A stretch of DNA of 64,000 nt from the NCBI RefSeq assembly GCF_004025965.2, contig NZ_SAYU02000001.1, forward strand, positions 62,001 through 126,000, read 5' to 3'. This DNA is from Phycicoccus flavus. Lineage in GTDB: Bacteria > Actinomycetota > Actinomycetes > Actinomycetales > Dermatophilaceae. Shown here one piece after another: positions 8,390 to 16,784 of the stretch. Position 1 is the stretch's first letter, and the number at the start of each line of letters is the position of its first letter. The position numbers and the translations under genes are program-made. The notes under the pieces are model-generated. The model worked only from the letters and a program-made list of their open reading frames with translations, was not told where the DNA came from and ran no database searches.

Positions 8390-9022
8390 TCAGCCGCCCC
8401 GGACCGCGGCCCGGGCCCGCGCCGCGGTGGCGGCGAGGTCGGTCGCGCCGTCCCACGACCCGGGGTCGCCCGCCCCGTGCCACTCCGCGACCGTGCCGCG
8501 CGCCCACCGGGCCCACCGCAGCACGGCGAGCTCCTCGTCCAGCAGGAGCCGCAGGAGGAGGGCGGTGATGTGGCCGCGCTCCGGGAAGGGCAGGTCGTCG
8601 GGAGGGGTCTCGGCCAGCCCGGCGAGGGCGTCGATCCGCTCGATCGCCTCGGCCTCCATCCGGTCCAGCCCGGCCTGCAGCTGCTCCAGCGACCCGGCGT
8701 CGGCGAAGAACACCCGCAGGATCGACTCGGACTCCACGACCCGACCGGCCGCCGGCGTCGACAGCCAGTCGCGCAGGGCCGCGCGCCCGGCGTCGGTGAT
8801 GGCGTAGACGGTCCGCGGGCGCAGGCCGGTGTGCTCGCGGCGGGCCACGGCGAGGCCCGCGGCGACGAGCCGCTTCGGCTCGTCGTACAGCCGGCGTTCC
8901 GCCCGCGGCCAGAACCAGTGGAGGCTGCGCTGCATCTGCTTCGCGAGCTCGTAGGTCGTCCAGGGGCGGACGTGCAGGAGGCCGAGGAGGGCGTATCCGG
9001 TCGTCGTCGGGACGGAGGGCAT
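8390..9022 (-). CDS. PadR-family transcriptional regulator
   Basis: 210 residues. N-terminal PadR winged helix (TGYALLGLLHVRPWTTYELAKQM, LHWFWPRAERRLYDEPKRLVAAGL, and the wing RPRTVYAITDAGRAALRDWL) followed by the helical Vir_act_alpha_C-type dimerisation domain. Start is uncertain: the ATG at 9022 is used because homology begins there, with a further in-frame ATG at 9037. Neither has a clear ribosome site. It is divergent from a hydrolase/deacetylase pair and a good inverted repeat lies between, so it likely represses that pair and itself. Confidence 0.8.
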   Translation of the reverse strand: MPSVPTTTGYALLGLLHVRPWTTYELAKQMQRSLHWFWPRAERRLYDEPKRLVAAGLAVARREHTGLRPRTVYAITDAGRAALRDWLSTPAAGRVVESESILRVFFADAGSLEQLQAGLDRMEAEAIERIDALAGLAETPPDDLPFPERGHITALLLRLLLDEELAVLRWARWARGTVAEWHGAGDPGSWDGATDLAATAARARAAVRGG

Positions 9023-9030
9023 GAAACATC

Positions 9031-9076
9031 TTGACATGGTGCCGGTTGCAGTATCTACTCGTCCTCACTTACTGCA
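9031..9076 (+). promoter_or_regulatory. Promoter with PadR-type operator
   Basis: TTGACA (9031-9036) is followed by a weak -10 (TATCTA at 9052-9057, or TCTACT at 9054-9059). Overlapping the -10 is a perfect inverted repeat TGCAGTA-N16-TACTGCA (9047-9053 and 9070-9076), the size and form expected for a PadR dimer site. It would control the rightward hydrolase operon and probably the divergent padR gene. Confidence 0.6.
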
Positions 9077-9104
9077 CGCTGCACCATCGACGAGGAGCAC
9101 CGCG

Positions 9105-9914
9105 ATGCCCGACCGCATGGCCGACCCGACGGTCGAGGCGAGCCCGACGCGGCTCCCCGGCTGCACCGACGCGGGCACCGGGGGGCCCGCCCTCCTGTAC
9201 GTCCCGGGCTGGTGCGGCGACCGCTCCGTCTTCGACGGCCTCCTCGAGCGGGCGTCGGTCCACCGGCACGCCGTGTCCGTCGACCTGCCCGGCCACGGCG
9301 ACTCCCCCGACCCCGGCGACTACGGGACCGCGTTCGTCGTCGACACCCTCGTCGCCGAGATGGCGCGGACCGGCATCACCCGGGTGGTCCCCGTCGCCAT
9401 GTCCCACGCCGGCTGGGCCGCGGTCGAGCTGCGTCGCCGGCTCGGGCCGGACCTCGTCCCCGGGGTCGTGCTCCTGGACTGGATGGTGCTCGGGACCCCT
9501 CCGGGCTTCGAGGACGCCCTCGCCGCGCTGCAGGGCCCCGACTGGGCGCAGGTGAACGCCCGGCTCCGCGAGATGTGGACGGCGGGCCTGGACCTGCCGG
9601 ACCTCCAGCGGTACGTCGACGCCATGGGCGACTACGGGCGGCTGCACTGGGCCCGCGCCGGCCGGGAGATCGCGGCCGCCTTCGCGGAGTCGCCCGTCCC
9701 GCTCGACGCCATCGAGGCCCTGCAGCCGTTCCCGACGCTGCACCTCTACGCCCAGCCCGCCGACGACGCCGCGCTCACCGCGCAGCAGGAGTACGCCGCG
9801 CAGCGCCCGTGGTTCTCGGTCGAGCGGCTGGACGCCCGCAGCCACGTCCCGATGTTCGAGGTCCCCGACGTCATGGCGGACCGCATCGAGACGTTCGTGG
9901 CGGGCCTGCGATGA
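9105..9914 (+). CDS. Alpha/beta-fold hydrolase
   Basis: 269 residues. The fold is recognisable from LLYVPGWCGDRSVFDGL, the DLPGHGDS turn, the nucleophile-elbow region VPVAMSHAGWAAVEL and a late histidine in DARSHVPMFE. The elbow reads MSHAG where G.S.G is usual, so Ser is probably the nucleophile but the first glycine is replaced by Met. Substrate unknown. Start ATG at 9105 has GAGGAG about 8 bp upstream. The stop overlaps the next start (ATGA), so it is coupled to the PIG-L deacetylase and both are probably under PadR control. Confidence 0.75.
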   Translation: MPDRMADPTVEASPTRLPGCTDAGTGGPALLYVPGWCGDRSVFDGLLERASVHRHAVSVDLPGHGDSPDPGDYGTAFVVDTLVAEMARTGITRVVPVAMSHAGWAAVELRRRLGPDLVPGVVLLDWMVLGTPPGFEDALAALQGPDWAQVNARLREMWTAGLDLPDLQRYVDAMGDYGRLHWARAGREIAAAFAESPVPLDAIEALQPFPTLHLYAQPADDAALTAQQEYAAQRPWFSVERLDARSHVPMFEVPDVMADRIETFVAGLR

Positions 9915-10690
9915 CGCTGCTCGTCGTCGTCGCGCACCCGGACGACGAGACCTTCGCCTGCGGGTCCCTCCTCCTGGCCGCCGCCTCGGCCGGCATCCGC
10001 ACCGTCGTCGTGTGCGCCGGGCGCGGCGAGGCCGGCGAGGTCCGCGAGGGCGTCGACCTCCCCGCAGGCGGTATCGCCGAGCTCCGGGAGACCGAGCTGC
10101 GGGCCGCGGCCGACCTGCTCGGGGTGGCCGAGGTCGAGGTCCTCGGCCTGGTGGACTCGGGCATGGGCGGCGAGCCACCGGCGGGGTCGGTGTGCGCCGA
10201 GGCCCCGGAGGCCCTGGCCGCCCGCGTCGCCGACGCCGTCGCCCGGCACCGGCCCGAGGTGCTGGCCGGCCTCGCCGGGGACGACGGCCACCGCGACCAC
10301 CTGGCGGTGCGGGCGGCGCTGACGTCGGTGGCGCTCGAGCAGCGGCTGCCGCTCTACCTCCAGTGCCTGCCCCGCTCGCTCATGCACGAGTGGATCCTCT
10401 CCCGGGCGGGCGACGAGCACTCCGCGGCCTACGTCGAGCTGCCCGACATCGGGACCCCCGACGGGGACCTCACGACGGTCCTGGACTCCGGGGCGCACTA
10501 CGAGCAGCGGCTGGCGGCCATCGCCGTCCACCACTCGCAGCGCTCGCCGTACGACGACCTGCCCGAGGACCTGCGCCGCCGCTTCCTCGCCACCGAGCAC
10601 CTCGTGCGGGTCGGCCCGTCCGCCCCCGTCACGCCGGCGGAGTACGCCCTGCTGGGGTCCGCGGCCCGGCCCCCGACGACCACCGCCTGA
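9911..10690 (+). CDS. PIG-L family deacetylase
   Basis: 259 residues, zinc-dependent LmbE-like N-deacetylase. The zinc site is visible as AHPDDE (residues 8-13) and the later GDDGHRDHLAV, which supplies the other His ligands. Family members remove N-acetyl from sugar or lipid substrates (for example MshB or Mca in mycothiol metabolism); this one is shorter and more divergent than MshB, so the substrate is not assigned. ATGA overlap with the hydrolase indicates a two-gene operon. Confidence 0.8.
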   Translation: MTLLVVVAHPDDETFACGSLLLAAASAGIRTVVVCAGRGEAGEVREGVDLPAGGIAELRETELRAAADLLGVAEVEVLGLVDSGMGGEPPAGSVCAEAPEALAARVADAVARHRPEVLAGLAGDDGHRDHLAVRAALTSVALEQRLPLYLQCLPRSLMHEWILSRAGDEHSAAYVELPDIGTPDGDLTTVLDSGAHYEQRLAAIAVHHSQRSPYDDLPEDLRRRFLATEHLVRVGPSAPVTPAEYALLGSAARPPTTTA

Positions 10691-10736
10691 CCCCGCCCAC
10701 CCCGCCCACCCCGCCCGGGTGCGCGAGGATGGCGGC

Positions 10737-11753
10737 ATGAGCACGCCGCGCACCCTGGACCTGACCGCCGACGGCCTCCGTCTCGAGGTCGTCACCGCGG
10801 GGGCGGCCGTCCGCCGGCTCGTCGTCGAGGACGGCTCCGGTCCGGTCGACGTCGTCCTCGGGCTCGCGGACCCGGCCGACTACGTCGACGACGGCGGCTA
10901 CCTCGGCGCGACGATCGGGCGCTACGGGAACCGCATCGACGCCGGGCGCTTCCCGCTCGACGGCACCGAGCACTCCCTCAGCACCAACCAGTTCGGCAAC
11001 ACCCTGCACGGCGGCGCGCGGGGCTTCGACCGGCACGCGTGGGAGGTGGTCGACTCCGGGCCGGACCACGCGACCCTGGCGCTCACGAGCCCCGACGGCG
11101 ACCAGGGCTTCCCGAGCCGGCTCGAGGTGACGGTGACCTACCGCGTCGCCCCCGGCGAGGTGACCCTGGACTACCGCGCCCGCACGGACGCGCCGACCGT
11201 CGTCAACCTCACGAACCACGCCTACTGGGCGCTGGACGGCGCCGGGTCCGGACCGGTCGACGACCACGTCCTCGAGGTGCCGGCGCCGGCCGTCCTCCCG
11301 GTGCGCGAGGACCTCGTCCCCACCGGCGAGGTCCGCGACGTGGCCGGCACGCCCCTCGATCTGCGCTCACCGGTGCGCATCGGCGACGTCCTCGCCCGCG
11401 ACGACGAGCAGCTGCGGTTCGCCGGCGGCCTCGACCACGGCTACTGCCTCGTCGTCCCCGGCGCCGGGCCCGGCCCGGACGCCGCCCCCCGCGTCGCCGC
11501 CCGCCTCACCGGGACCTCGGGCCGCCGGCTCGAGATCACCACCGACCTGCCGGGCGTCCAGGTGTACACCGGCGCACACTTCGACGGCTCGCAGACCGGG
11601 CTGGACGGCCGTCCGATCGGGGCGCGGGCCGGCGTCGCCCTCGAGACCCAGGGCTGGCCGGACGCCCCGAACCACCCGGACTTCCCGAGCACGGTGCTGC
11701 GGCCCGGCGAGGAGTACCGGACCCGCACCACCTGGCGCCTCGGCCGCGACTGA
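10737..11753 (+). CDS. galM: Aldose 1-epimerase (galactose mutarotase)
   Basis: 338 residues. It interconverts alpha and beta anomers of aldoses. The family marks are all present: GRYGNRI, NTLHGGARGFD, catalytic His in NLTNHAYWAL, FAGGLDHGYCL, and catalytic Glu in ALETQGWPDAPNHP. Length is normal for bacterial GalM. The ATG at 10737 is preferred over an upstream GTG at 10719. It converges on aldO across a hairpin terminator; with that gene and the arabinose module it adds to sugar use. Confidence 0.9.
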   Translation: MSTPRTLDLTADGLRLEVVTAGAAVRRLVVEDGSGPVDVVLGLADPADYVDDGGYLGATIGRYGNRIDAGRFPLDGTEHSLSTNQFGNTLHGGARGFDRHAWEVVDSGPDHATLALTSPDGDQGFPSRLEVTVTYRVAPGEVTLDYRARTDAPTVVNLTNHAYWALDGAGSGPVDDHVLEVPAPAVLPVREDLVPTGEVRDVAGTPLDLRSPVRIGDVLARDDEQLRFAGGLDHGYCLVVPGAGPGPDAAPRVAARLTGTSGRRLEITTDLPGVQVYTGAHFDGSQTGLDGRPIGARAGVALETQGWPDAPNHPDFPSTVLRPGEEYRTRTTWRLGRD

Positions 11754-11763
11754 CCGGGGTGCC

Positions 11764-11781
11764 CCCGTCCCGCAGGACGGG
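11764..11781. terminator. Short hairpin terminator between galM and aldO
   Basis: CCCGTCC-CGCA-GGACGGG forms a perfect 7-bp stem with a tetraloop in the 43-bp gap between two convergent stop codons. It can serve both directions. Confidence 0.6.
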
Positions 11782-11796
11782 CGAGGGCGGACGGGC

Positions 11797-13041
11797 TCAG
11801 GGCAGGACGCGGTCGAGGAAGGCGTTGCCGAAGACGTGCTGGGGGTCGACGCGCTCGCGCAGGTCGGCGAAGTCCCCCAGCCGGGGGAAGACGGCCGCCA
11901 GCGCGGGCGCGTCCATCTCGAAGACCTTGCCCCAGTGCGGCCGGACGTCGAAGGGCGCGAGCACCTCCTCCATCCGCCGGGCCACGCCGCGGACGGCGGG
12001 CTCCTCGCGGCGAAAGGTGAAGTGGAACCCGACGGTGTCGCGGCCGTGGGCACCGCTCAGCCAGTGCTCGTCGCCGGCGATGGTGCGGATCTCCGCGACC
12101 TCCAGGAGCGGCGACAGCTCCTCGCCGATGCCCCGCAGCGCCTCGATGCCCGCGACGGCGTGCTCGCGGGGCACGAAGTACTCGGCCTGGAGCTCCTCGC
12201 CGTTGCTCGGGGTGAACTCCATCCGGAAGTGCGGCAGGCGGTCCAGCCACGGCCCCGGCTCGCCGCCCTGGCCGGTGACGGCCTCGGTCGAGCCGCCGCG
12301 CAGCATGTGCATCGTGTCGGCGGCGGGCACGGTGTCGAAGACGTCGGCGAGCGCGGGCTCGTCGGCCCGGCTCTTCACCCACAGCTGGGTGACGCCGTCA
12401 CCGTCGAACCGGGTGAACATGCTCACGCTGTAGCCGGCGCCGGTGATGTCGTCGAAGCGCCGCTCCACGGTGTCCCAGGTCAGCCCGGTGCGGACCTCCT
12501 GGCGCACGAGGTAGGTCGGCTCGACGTCGAGCTCGAGCCGGGTCACGACGCCGAGCGCGCCGAGGGCCACGACCGACCCGTCGAAGTCGGCGTCCCCGCG
12601 GGCGAGGTGGCGGACCTCGCCGTCCGGACCCATGACGTCGACCGACGCGACGGCCGCGGCCAGCGACCGGTTGCGGTTGCCCGAGCCGTGCGTCCCGGTG
12701 GCCACCGCGCCCGCGACCGAGATGTGCGGCAGCGACGCGAGGTTGGCCAGGGCCCATCCCCGGTCCTCCAGCGCCCGGGCGAGGTCGCCGTAGCGCACCC
12801 CGCCGCTCACCGACACCGTCCGCGCGGCCTCGTCGACGGCGACGTCGTCCGGCAAGCCCGAGAGGTCGACGAGCACCCCGCGGGTGTCGGTGAGGTCGGA
12901 GAAGGAGTGCCGCGAGCCGAGGGCGCGCACCAACGGGGCGCCGGCCACGACCTCGCGCAGCGCGTCGAGCGAGTCGGGTCGCTCCAGCGCCGCGGCGCGG
13001 TAGGTGTGGTTGCCGGCCCAGTTCGTCCCGATGGTCGTCAT
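11797..13041 (-). CDS. aldO: Alditol oxidase, FAD-dependent
   Basis: 414 residues, very like Streptomyces coelicolor alditol oxidase AldO, which oxidises xylitol, sorbitol and glycerol at C1 and makes H2O2. The N-terminal FAD domain has LGSRHSFSDL, whose His is the covalent FAD attachment site, then LPHISVAGAVATGTHGSG. The C-terminal substrate domain has the active-site EIRTIAGDEHWL and HWGKVFEM segments. D-arabinono-1,4-lactone oxidase is the closest alternative name. The start MTTIGTNWAGNHTY matches the family start. Confidence 0.88.
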   Translation of the reverse strand: MTTIGTNWAGNHTYRAAALERPDSLDALREVVAGAPLVRALGSRHSFSDLTDTRGVLVDLSGLPDDVAVDEAARTVSVSGGVRYGDLARALEDRGWALANLASLPHISVAGAVATGTHGSGNRNRSLAAAVASVDVMGPDGEVRHLARGDADFDGSVVALGALGVVTRLELDVEPTYLVRQEVRTGLTWDTVERRFDDITGAGYSVSMFTRFDGDGVTQLWVKSRADEPALADVFDTVPAADTMHMLRGGSTEAVTGQGGEPGPWLDRLPHFRMEFTPSNGEELQAEYFVPREHAVAGIEALRGIGEELSPLLEVAEIRTIAGDEHWLSGAHGRDTVGFHFTFRREEPAVRGVARRMEEVLAPFDVRPHWGKVFEMDAPALAAVFPRLGDFADLRERVDPQHVFGNAFLDRVLP

Positions 13042-13197
13042 CGCCGCTCGCTCCCGGAGGTCAGGGGTGCTCGTCCCACCCCAACCCTAGGTCCCGCCCG
13101 GTGTGAGCACCGGCGCGGTCCGCTGCCGGGGTGGGCCGTCGTCGCAGGACGTCCTCGACCCGCCGGCGCCCGGAGGCACCGCCGGCCGCTCTCCGGG

Positions 13198-13902
13198 TCA
13201 GCGCGAGCGGCGCCGCAGGGCCGCGGCGGTGCCGGCCGCGACGGCGGCGCCGGTGCCGATGGCCCCCGCCCGCAGGATCCGGGCCCGCCGGTCGTGCCGT
13301 CGCGCCGCCTGCACGATGGTGTGGGCCGTGGCGGACGGGCGGGCGTCCTCGGTCTGCTCGACGAGGACGAGCCGCACGGGGCTGTCCTCCTCGCGCAGCT
13401 CGGCGGCGACTGCCTCGTGGAACCCGCGCAGCGCGGCGGCCGCACCCGACTCGGCCGCGCGCCCCGCCTGTCCGCGCCAGGACAGCGGCGAGGTGACGTG
13501 GACGACGGTGCCGGACTCTCGCTCCTTCATCCGCTCCAGCGCCGTCATCGTCGTGTGGACGTGCCCGAGGTAGAGCAGGTCGGTGACCCGCCGCAGCTCC
13601 ATGGGGCACAGGTCGTCGAAGTGGACCGAGCCGGGGTCGTCGGCGGTGTTGACCCAGACGTCGACCTCCCCGAGGGCCTCCTCGATCCGGTCGACGGCGG
13701 ACTCGACCGCGTCGGGGTCGGTGGTGTCGACGACGAGCCCGAGGCCCTGCGCCCCGAGGTCGCGCACGAGGGTCGTCGCCGCGTCGACACTGGCGGGAGT
13801 GCGGGAGAGGAGGGCCACGGCGTCGCCGCGTCGGGCGAACTCGCGCGCCGCGGCCACCGCGGTCTCGGTACAGGCTCCGGTGATGGCGACGACCCTGGAC
13901 AT
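13198..13902 (-). CDS. Short-chain dehydrogenase-like protein with degenerate active site
   Basis: 234 residues with overall SDR layout: N-terminal beta-alpha-beta, VDVWVNTADD where NNAG is expected, and the catalytic helix region. The key residues are lost: the cofactor loop reads TGACTETA and not TG.(x3)G.G, and the YxxxK pair is replaced by E151-SGA-A155. A short Ala/Gly-rich hydrophobic stretch (about 211-228) followed by RRRSR ends the protein. It is probably not an active oxidoreductase; a binding or regulatory role, perhaps at the membrane, is possible. No partner gene is obvious. Confidence 0.7.
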   Translation of the reverse strand: MSRVVAITGACTETAVAAAREFARRGDAVALLSRTPASVDAATTLVRDLGAQGLGLVVDTTDPDAVESAVDRIEEALGEVDVWVNTADDPGSVHFDDLCPMELRRVTDLLYLGHVHTTMTALERMKERESGTVVHVTSPLSWRGQAGRAAESGAAAALRGFHEAVAAELREEDSPVRLVLVEQTEDARPSATAHTIVQAARRHDRRARILRAGAIGTGAAVAAGTAAALRRRSR

Positions 13903-14073
13903 GCTGATAGGACTCCTGGTACTCGGTGTGCGACCCCTGCCGTCGACACGTTGCGGTCATCATGACAACTTCATGCCCCGAACGCCCGCCGACAGCACGA
14001 CTCCCAGCGTTCTCTCAGGGACGGGAGCGCGTCGGTCGGCGTCGCCCGTACGGAGCCGGGACCGGGCGTCCGG

Positions 14074-15579
14074 TCAGGCGCGCAGGTCTCCGAGCCCGTA
14101 GTGCGCGACCTTGCGGTAGAGCGTGGAGCGGCCCATCCCGAGCCGCAGCGCGGCCTGCGTCATGGTCGTCCCCGGCTCGGTGAGCACCCGGGCGATCTCG
14201 TCCCGCTCCAGGGACTCGAGGCGCGACAGCCGCGACCCGCCCCCGCCGAGCACCCCGGGCGGCAGGTGGCGCACGTCGACGGTGTCGGCGCGCGAGGCGG
14301 CGTCGTGGACGACGCGGACGAGCTCGTCGGCGTTGCCGGGCCAGGAGTGGGCGAGCAGCGCGCGCTCGGCCGCCGGGGTGAAGGCGACCTCCCGCAGCCG
14401 GGCCTGGTAGCCGGCGTAGCGGGCGAGGGGCAGCACGTCGTCCGGGCGCTCGCGCAGCGGCGGGACGTCGACGACGGTGTCGACGAGCGACGCGAGCGGG
14501 GCCGGCACCCGGGCCAGCGAGGCCGCCGTCACCGCCCACGCGACGCGCGGACCGGTCCCGTCGGGTCCACCCGCGGACGTGCGGCGGGCGGCGACGGCCC
14601 GCGCGCGCAGCTCCTCGGCGGCCCACGCCGGCAGGGTGTCGACGTGCTCGACGACGACGGCGGTCTCGGGCTTGGCGAGCTCCGGGGTCCACAGGCGCAG
14701 CCACTGCTCGACGTCCTCGGGCGCCGGTGCGGCGGCGCTGAGGATACGGACGCGGGGGTGCGCCCGCCTCAGGGACTGGGCGAGCAGGGTGGCGCGCCCG
14801 GCCCCGGGCTCGCCGACGGCCGCGACGACCCGCCCGTCACGCAGTGCGGTCTCGGCCTCGGCGCCCGCCCGCTGCCACGCCGCGGACATCGCCCGCACCG
14901 TGCCCGCCGCCGGCTCGAGCCGGGCCCGCTGCACTCGGAACACCCCGCCCTTCGGGGGTGTCCGCGGGGTCCGTCCGCCGGCCCGGGCGAGCATGAGCGC
15001 GCTCGTCGTGCCGGCCGCCGACTGGGCCAGGGCGAGCAGCAGGTCGGCGGAGGAGCGAGCCCAGGTCGTGATGTTGACGCAGCCCTCGAGGGCCCCGCTC
15101 ACCGGGTCGAGCACCGGCACGGCGGCACACGTGTACGTGCACAGGCTGGCGCTGTAGTGCTCGTCGGCGCGCACCAGCGAGGGGGTGCGGTCGGCGAGGG
15201 CCAGGCCGAGGCCGTTGGTGCCGGCCTCACGCTCGGAGAAGGCGAAGCCGGGGGCGAGGTGCACCCGGTCCAGCGCCCGCAGCAGCGAGGTGTCGCCCGA
15301 GAACCGGCCGAGCACGAGACCGTCGGCGTCGGTGAGCATGAGGCTGAGCGGCTCGGCGGCCAGGGTCCGGTGCAGGTCGGTGAGCACCTCGTGGCCGCAC
15401 TGCGCGAAGAGGGAGTCGGTGGGGCCGGTGCCGGCCCAGACGGGGTCGACGGCCTCGAGCGAGACGCCGTACTCCTCGCTGCGCCGCCAGGAGGCGAGCA
15501 GCCGGCGGTCGACCGTGCCCGCCACGGCTCCGGGCAGCGCCGCGCGGCGGGGTGGGCCCACCGCGTCGGACGGCTCCAT
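14074..15579 (-). CDS. MimR/AcoR-like activator with degenerate AAA+ domain
   Basis: 501 residues. Order: N-terminal LLASWRRSEEYGV segment and GAF-type sensor (about 50-195), an AAA+-like middle (about 245-440), and a Fis-type HTH_8 at the end (455-498, TMTQAALRLGMGRSTLYRKVAHYGL). The middle domain is eroded: Walker A is GEPGAGRAT (Lys replaced), Walker B is AVVVEHVD, and no GAFTGA sigma-54 loop is present, though RERPDDVLPL and HSWPGNADEL remain. This is like actinobacterial regulators of propane/phenol monooxygenase operons that work without RpoN. GAGAGGAG precedes the ATG. It is divergent from the amidohydrolase operon. Confidence 0.8.
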   Translation of the reverse strand: MEPSDAVGPPRRAALPGAVAGTVDRRLLASWRRSEEYGVSLEAVDPVWAGTGPTDSLFAQCGHEVLTDLHRTLAAEPLSLMLTDADGLVLGRFSGDTSLLRALDRVHLAPGFAFSEREAGTNGLGLALADRTPSLVRADEHYSASLCTYTCAAVPVLDPVSGALEGCVNITTWARSSADLLLALAQSAAGTTSALMLARAGGRTPRTPPKGGVFRVQRARLEPAAGTVRAMSAAWQRAGAEAETALRDGRVVAAVGEPGAGRATLLAQSLRRAHPRVRILSAAAPAPEDVEQWLRLWTPELAKPETAVVVEHVDTLPAWAAEELRARAVAARRTSAGGPDGTGPRVAWAVTAASLARVPAPLASLVDTVVDVPPLRERPDDVLPLARYAGYQARLREVAFTPAAERALLAHSWPGNADELVRVVHDAASRADTVDVRHLPPGVLGGGGSRLSRLESLERDEIARVLTEPGTTMTQAALRLGMGRSTLYRKVAHYGLGDLRA

Positions 15580-15640
15580 CGCCGGCTCCTCTCGTGCTGG
15601 TCCGACGGTAACCCCGGCCCACCTCCCCCGGCGCGCCGGA

Positions 15641-15659
15641 GTGTCCCAAAGTGGGACAC
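15641..15659. promoter_or_regulatory. Inverted-repeat operator for the MimR-like activator
   Basis: GTGTCCCA-AAG-TGGGACAC is a perfect 8+8 bp inverted repeat 62 bp upstream of the regulator start and 82 bp upstream of the amidohydrolase start. A TAGCGT -10-like box lies at 15691-15696. A Fis-type HTH dimer would bind a site of this form. Assignment to the adjacent regulator is inference. Confidence 0.65.
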
Positions 15660-15740
15660 CGGCCCCCTCGTCGGGGCCCGGCCCGCGACCTAGCGTCGAC
15701 AGCGTCCGCGACGACGGCGTCGCGAGAAGGGGACCTGCCG

Positions 15741-16784
15741 ATGTACACCAAGGACGGCGAGAGCTACTACATCGTCGACGCGCACGTGGCGCTGTGGGAC
15801 GCCCGGCCCGAGAACCAGCGCAACATCCACGGCAAGCAGTTCATCGACTGCTTCTACGACTACCACCGCAACCTCTCGCCGGAGCAGGAGGTGTGGGGCT
15901 ACGACGAGTACCTCTACCAGGGCGGCGAGCGCCTCCTGAAGGACCTCTTCGAGGACGGGTACGTCGACCACGCGATCTTCCAGCCGGCCGCCCTCACCGA
16001 GTTCTACGAGCGCGGCTTCGGGCAGACCGAGGAGGCCTTCGCGCTCACCCGCGCCAACCCCGGCAGGCTCACGTACAACCACAACTGGGACCCCCGCAAC
16101 GGCGAGCAGGGGCTGGACCAGCTGCGTGCCGACCACGAGCGGATGGGCTTCACCGGGGTCAAGCTCTACACGGCGGAGTGGCACGGGGAGTCCCGCGGGT
16201 GGAAGCTCACCGACCCGTGGGCCTACCGCTACCTCGAGGCCTGCCGCGAGCTCGGCGTCACGAACATCCACGTCCACAAGGGCCCGACGATCCGCCCGCT
16301 GGACCGCGACGCCTTCGACGTCGCCGACATCGACCACGTCGCCACCGACTTCACCGACCTCAACTTCGTCGTCGAGCACGTCGGCCTGCCCCGGCTCGAG
16401 GACTACTGCTGGATCGCCACCCAGGAGCCCAACGTCTACGGCGGGCTCGCCGTCGCGATGCCGTTCATCCACACCCGGCCCCGCTACTTCGCGCAGATCA
16501 TGGGCGAGCTCCTCTACTGGATCGGCGAGGACCGGATCTTCTTCTCCAGCGACTACGCCATCTGGACCCCGCGCTGGCTCGTCGAGCGGTTCGTCGACTT
16601 CCAGATCCCCGAGGACATGAGCGAGTACGCGCCGATCACGACCGAGCAGAAGAAGAAGATCCTCGGGCTCAACGCGGCGAAGATGTACGGCCTCGACGTC
16701 CCGGCCGAGCTGCGGCTGCCCGACGCCGACGAGACCGCCACCGGCCCCCGGGACCCGGAGGCCGCCGACCTCGCGAGCGTCTGA
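15741..16784 (+). CDS. Amidohydrolase-family (TIM-barrel) metal-dependent hydrolase
   Basis: 347 residues of the amidohydrolase 2 type: DAHVALW at residues 13-19 gives a single N-terminal His (the family usually has DxHxH), then conserved GFTGVKLYTAEWHG, NIHVHKGPTIRP, NFVVEHVGLP and FFSSDYAIWTP segments. Proteins of this type, with the MYTKDGE start, are typical neighbours of actinobacterial propane/phenol binuclear-iron monooxygenase genes, where their role is not settled. First gene of an operon: the next ATG shares one base with this stop. No monooxygenase gene is present here. Confidence 0.78.
   Translation: MYTKDGESYYIVDAHVALWDARPENQRNIHGKQFIDCFYDYHRNLSPEQEVWGYDEYLYQGGERLLKDLFEDGYVDHAIFQPAALTEFYERGFGQTEEAFALTRANPGRLTYNHNWDPRNGEQGLDQLRADHERMGFTGVKLYTAEWHGESRGWKLTDPWAYRYLEACRELGVTNIHVHKGPTIRPLDRDAFDVADIDHVATDFTDLNFVVEHVGLPRLEDYCWIATQEPNVYGGLAVAMPFIHTRPRYFAQIMGELLYWIGEDRIFFSSDYAIWTPRWLVERFVDFQIPEDMSEYAPITTEQKKKILGLNAAKMYGLDVPAELRLPDADETATGPRDPEAADLASV

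Noticed and set aside
14074-15579. True sigma-54 activator
   Set aside because: The Walker A lysine is missing and there is no GAFTGA loop, so contact with RpoN is not expected; actinobacteria generally lack it.
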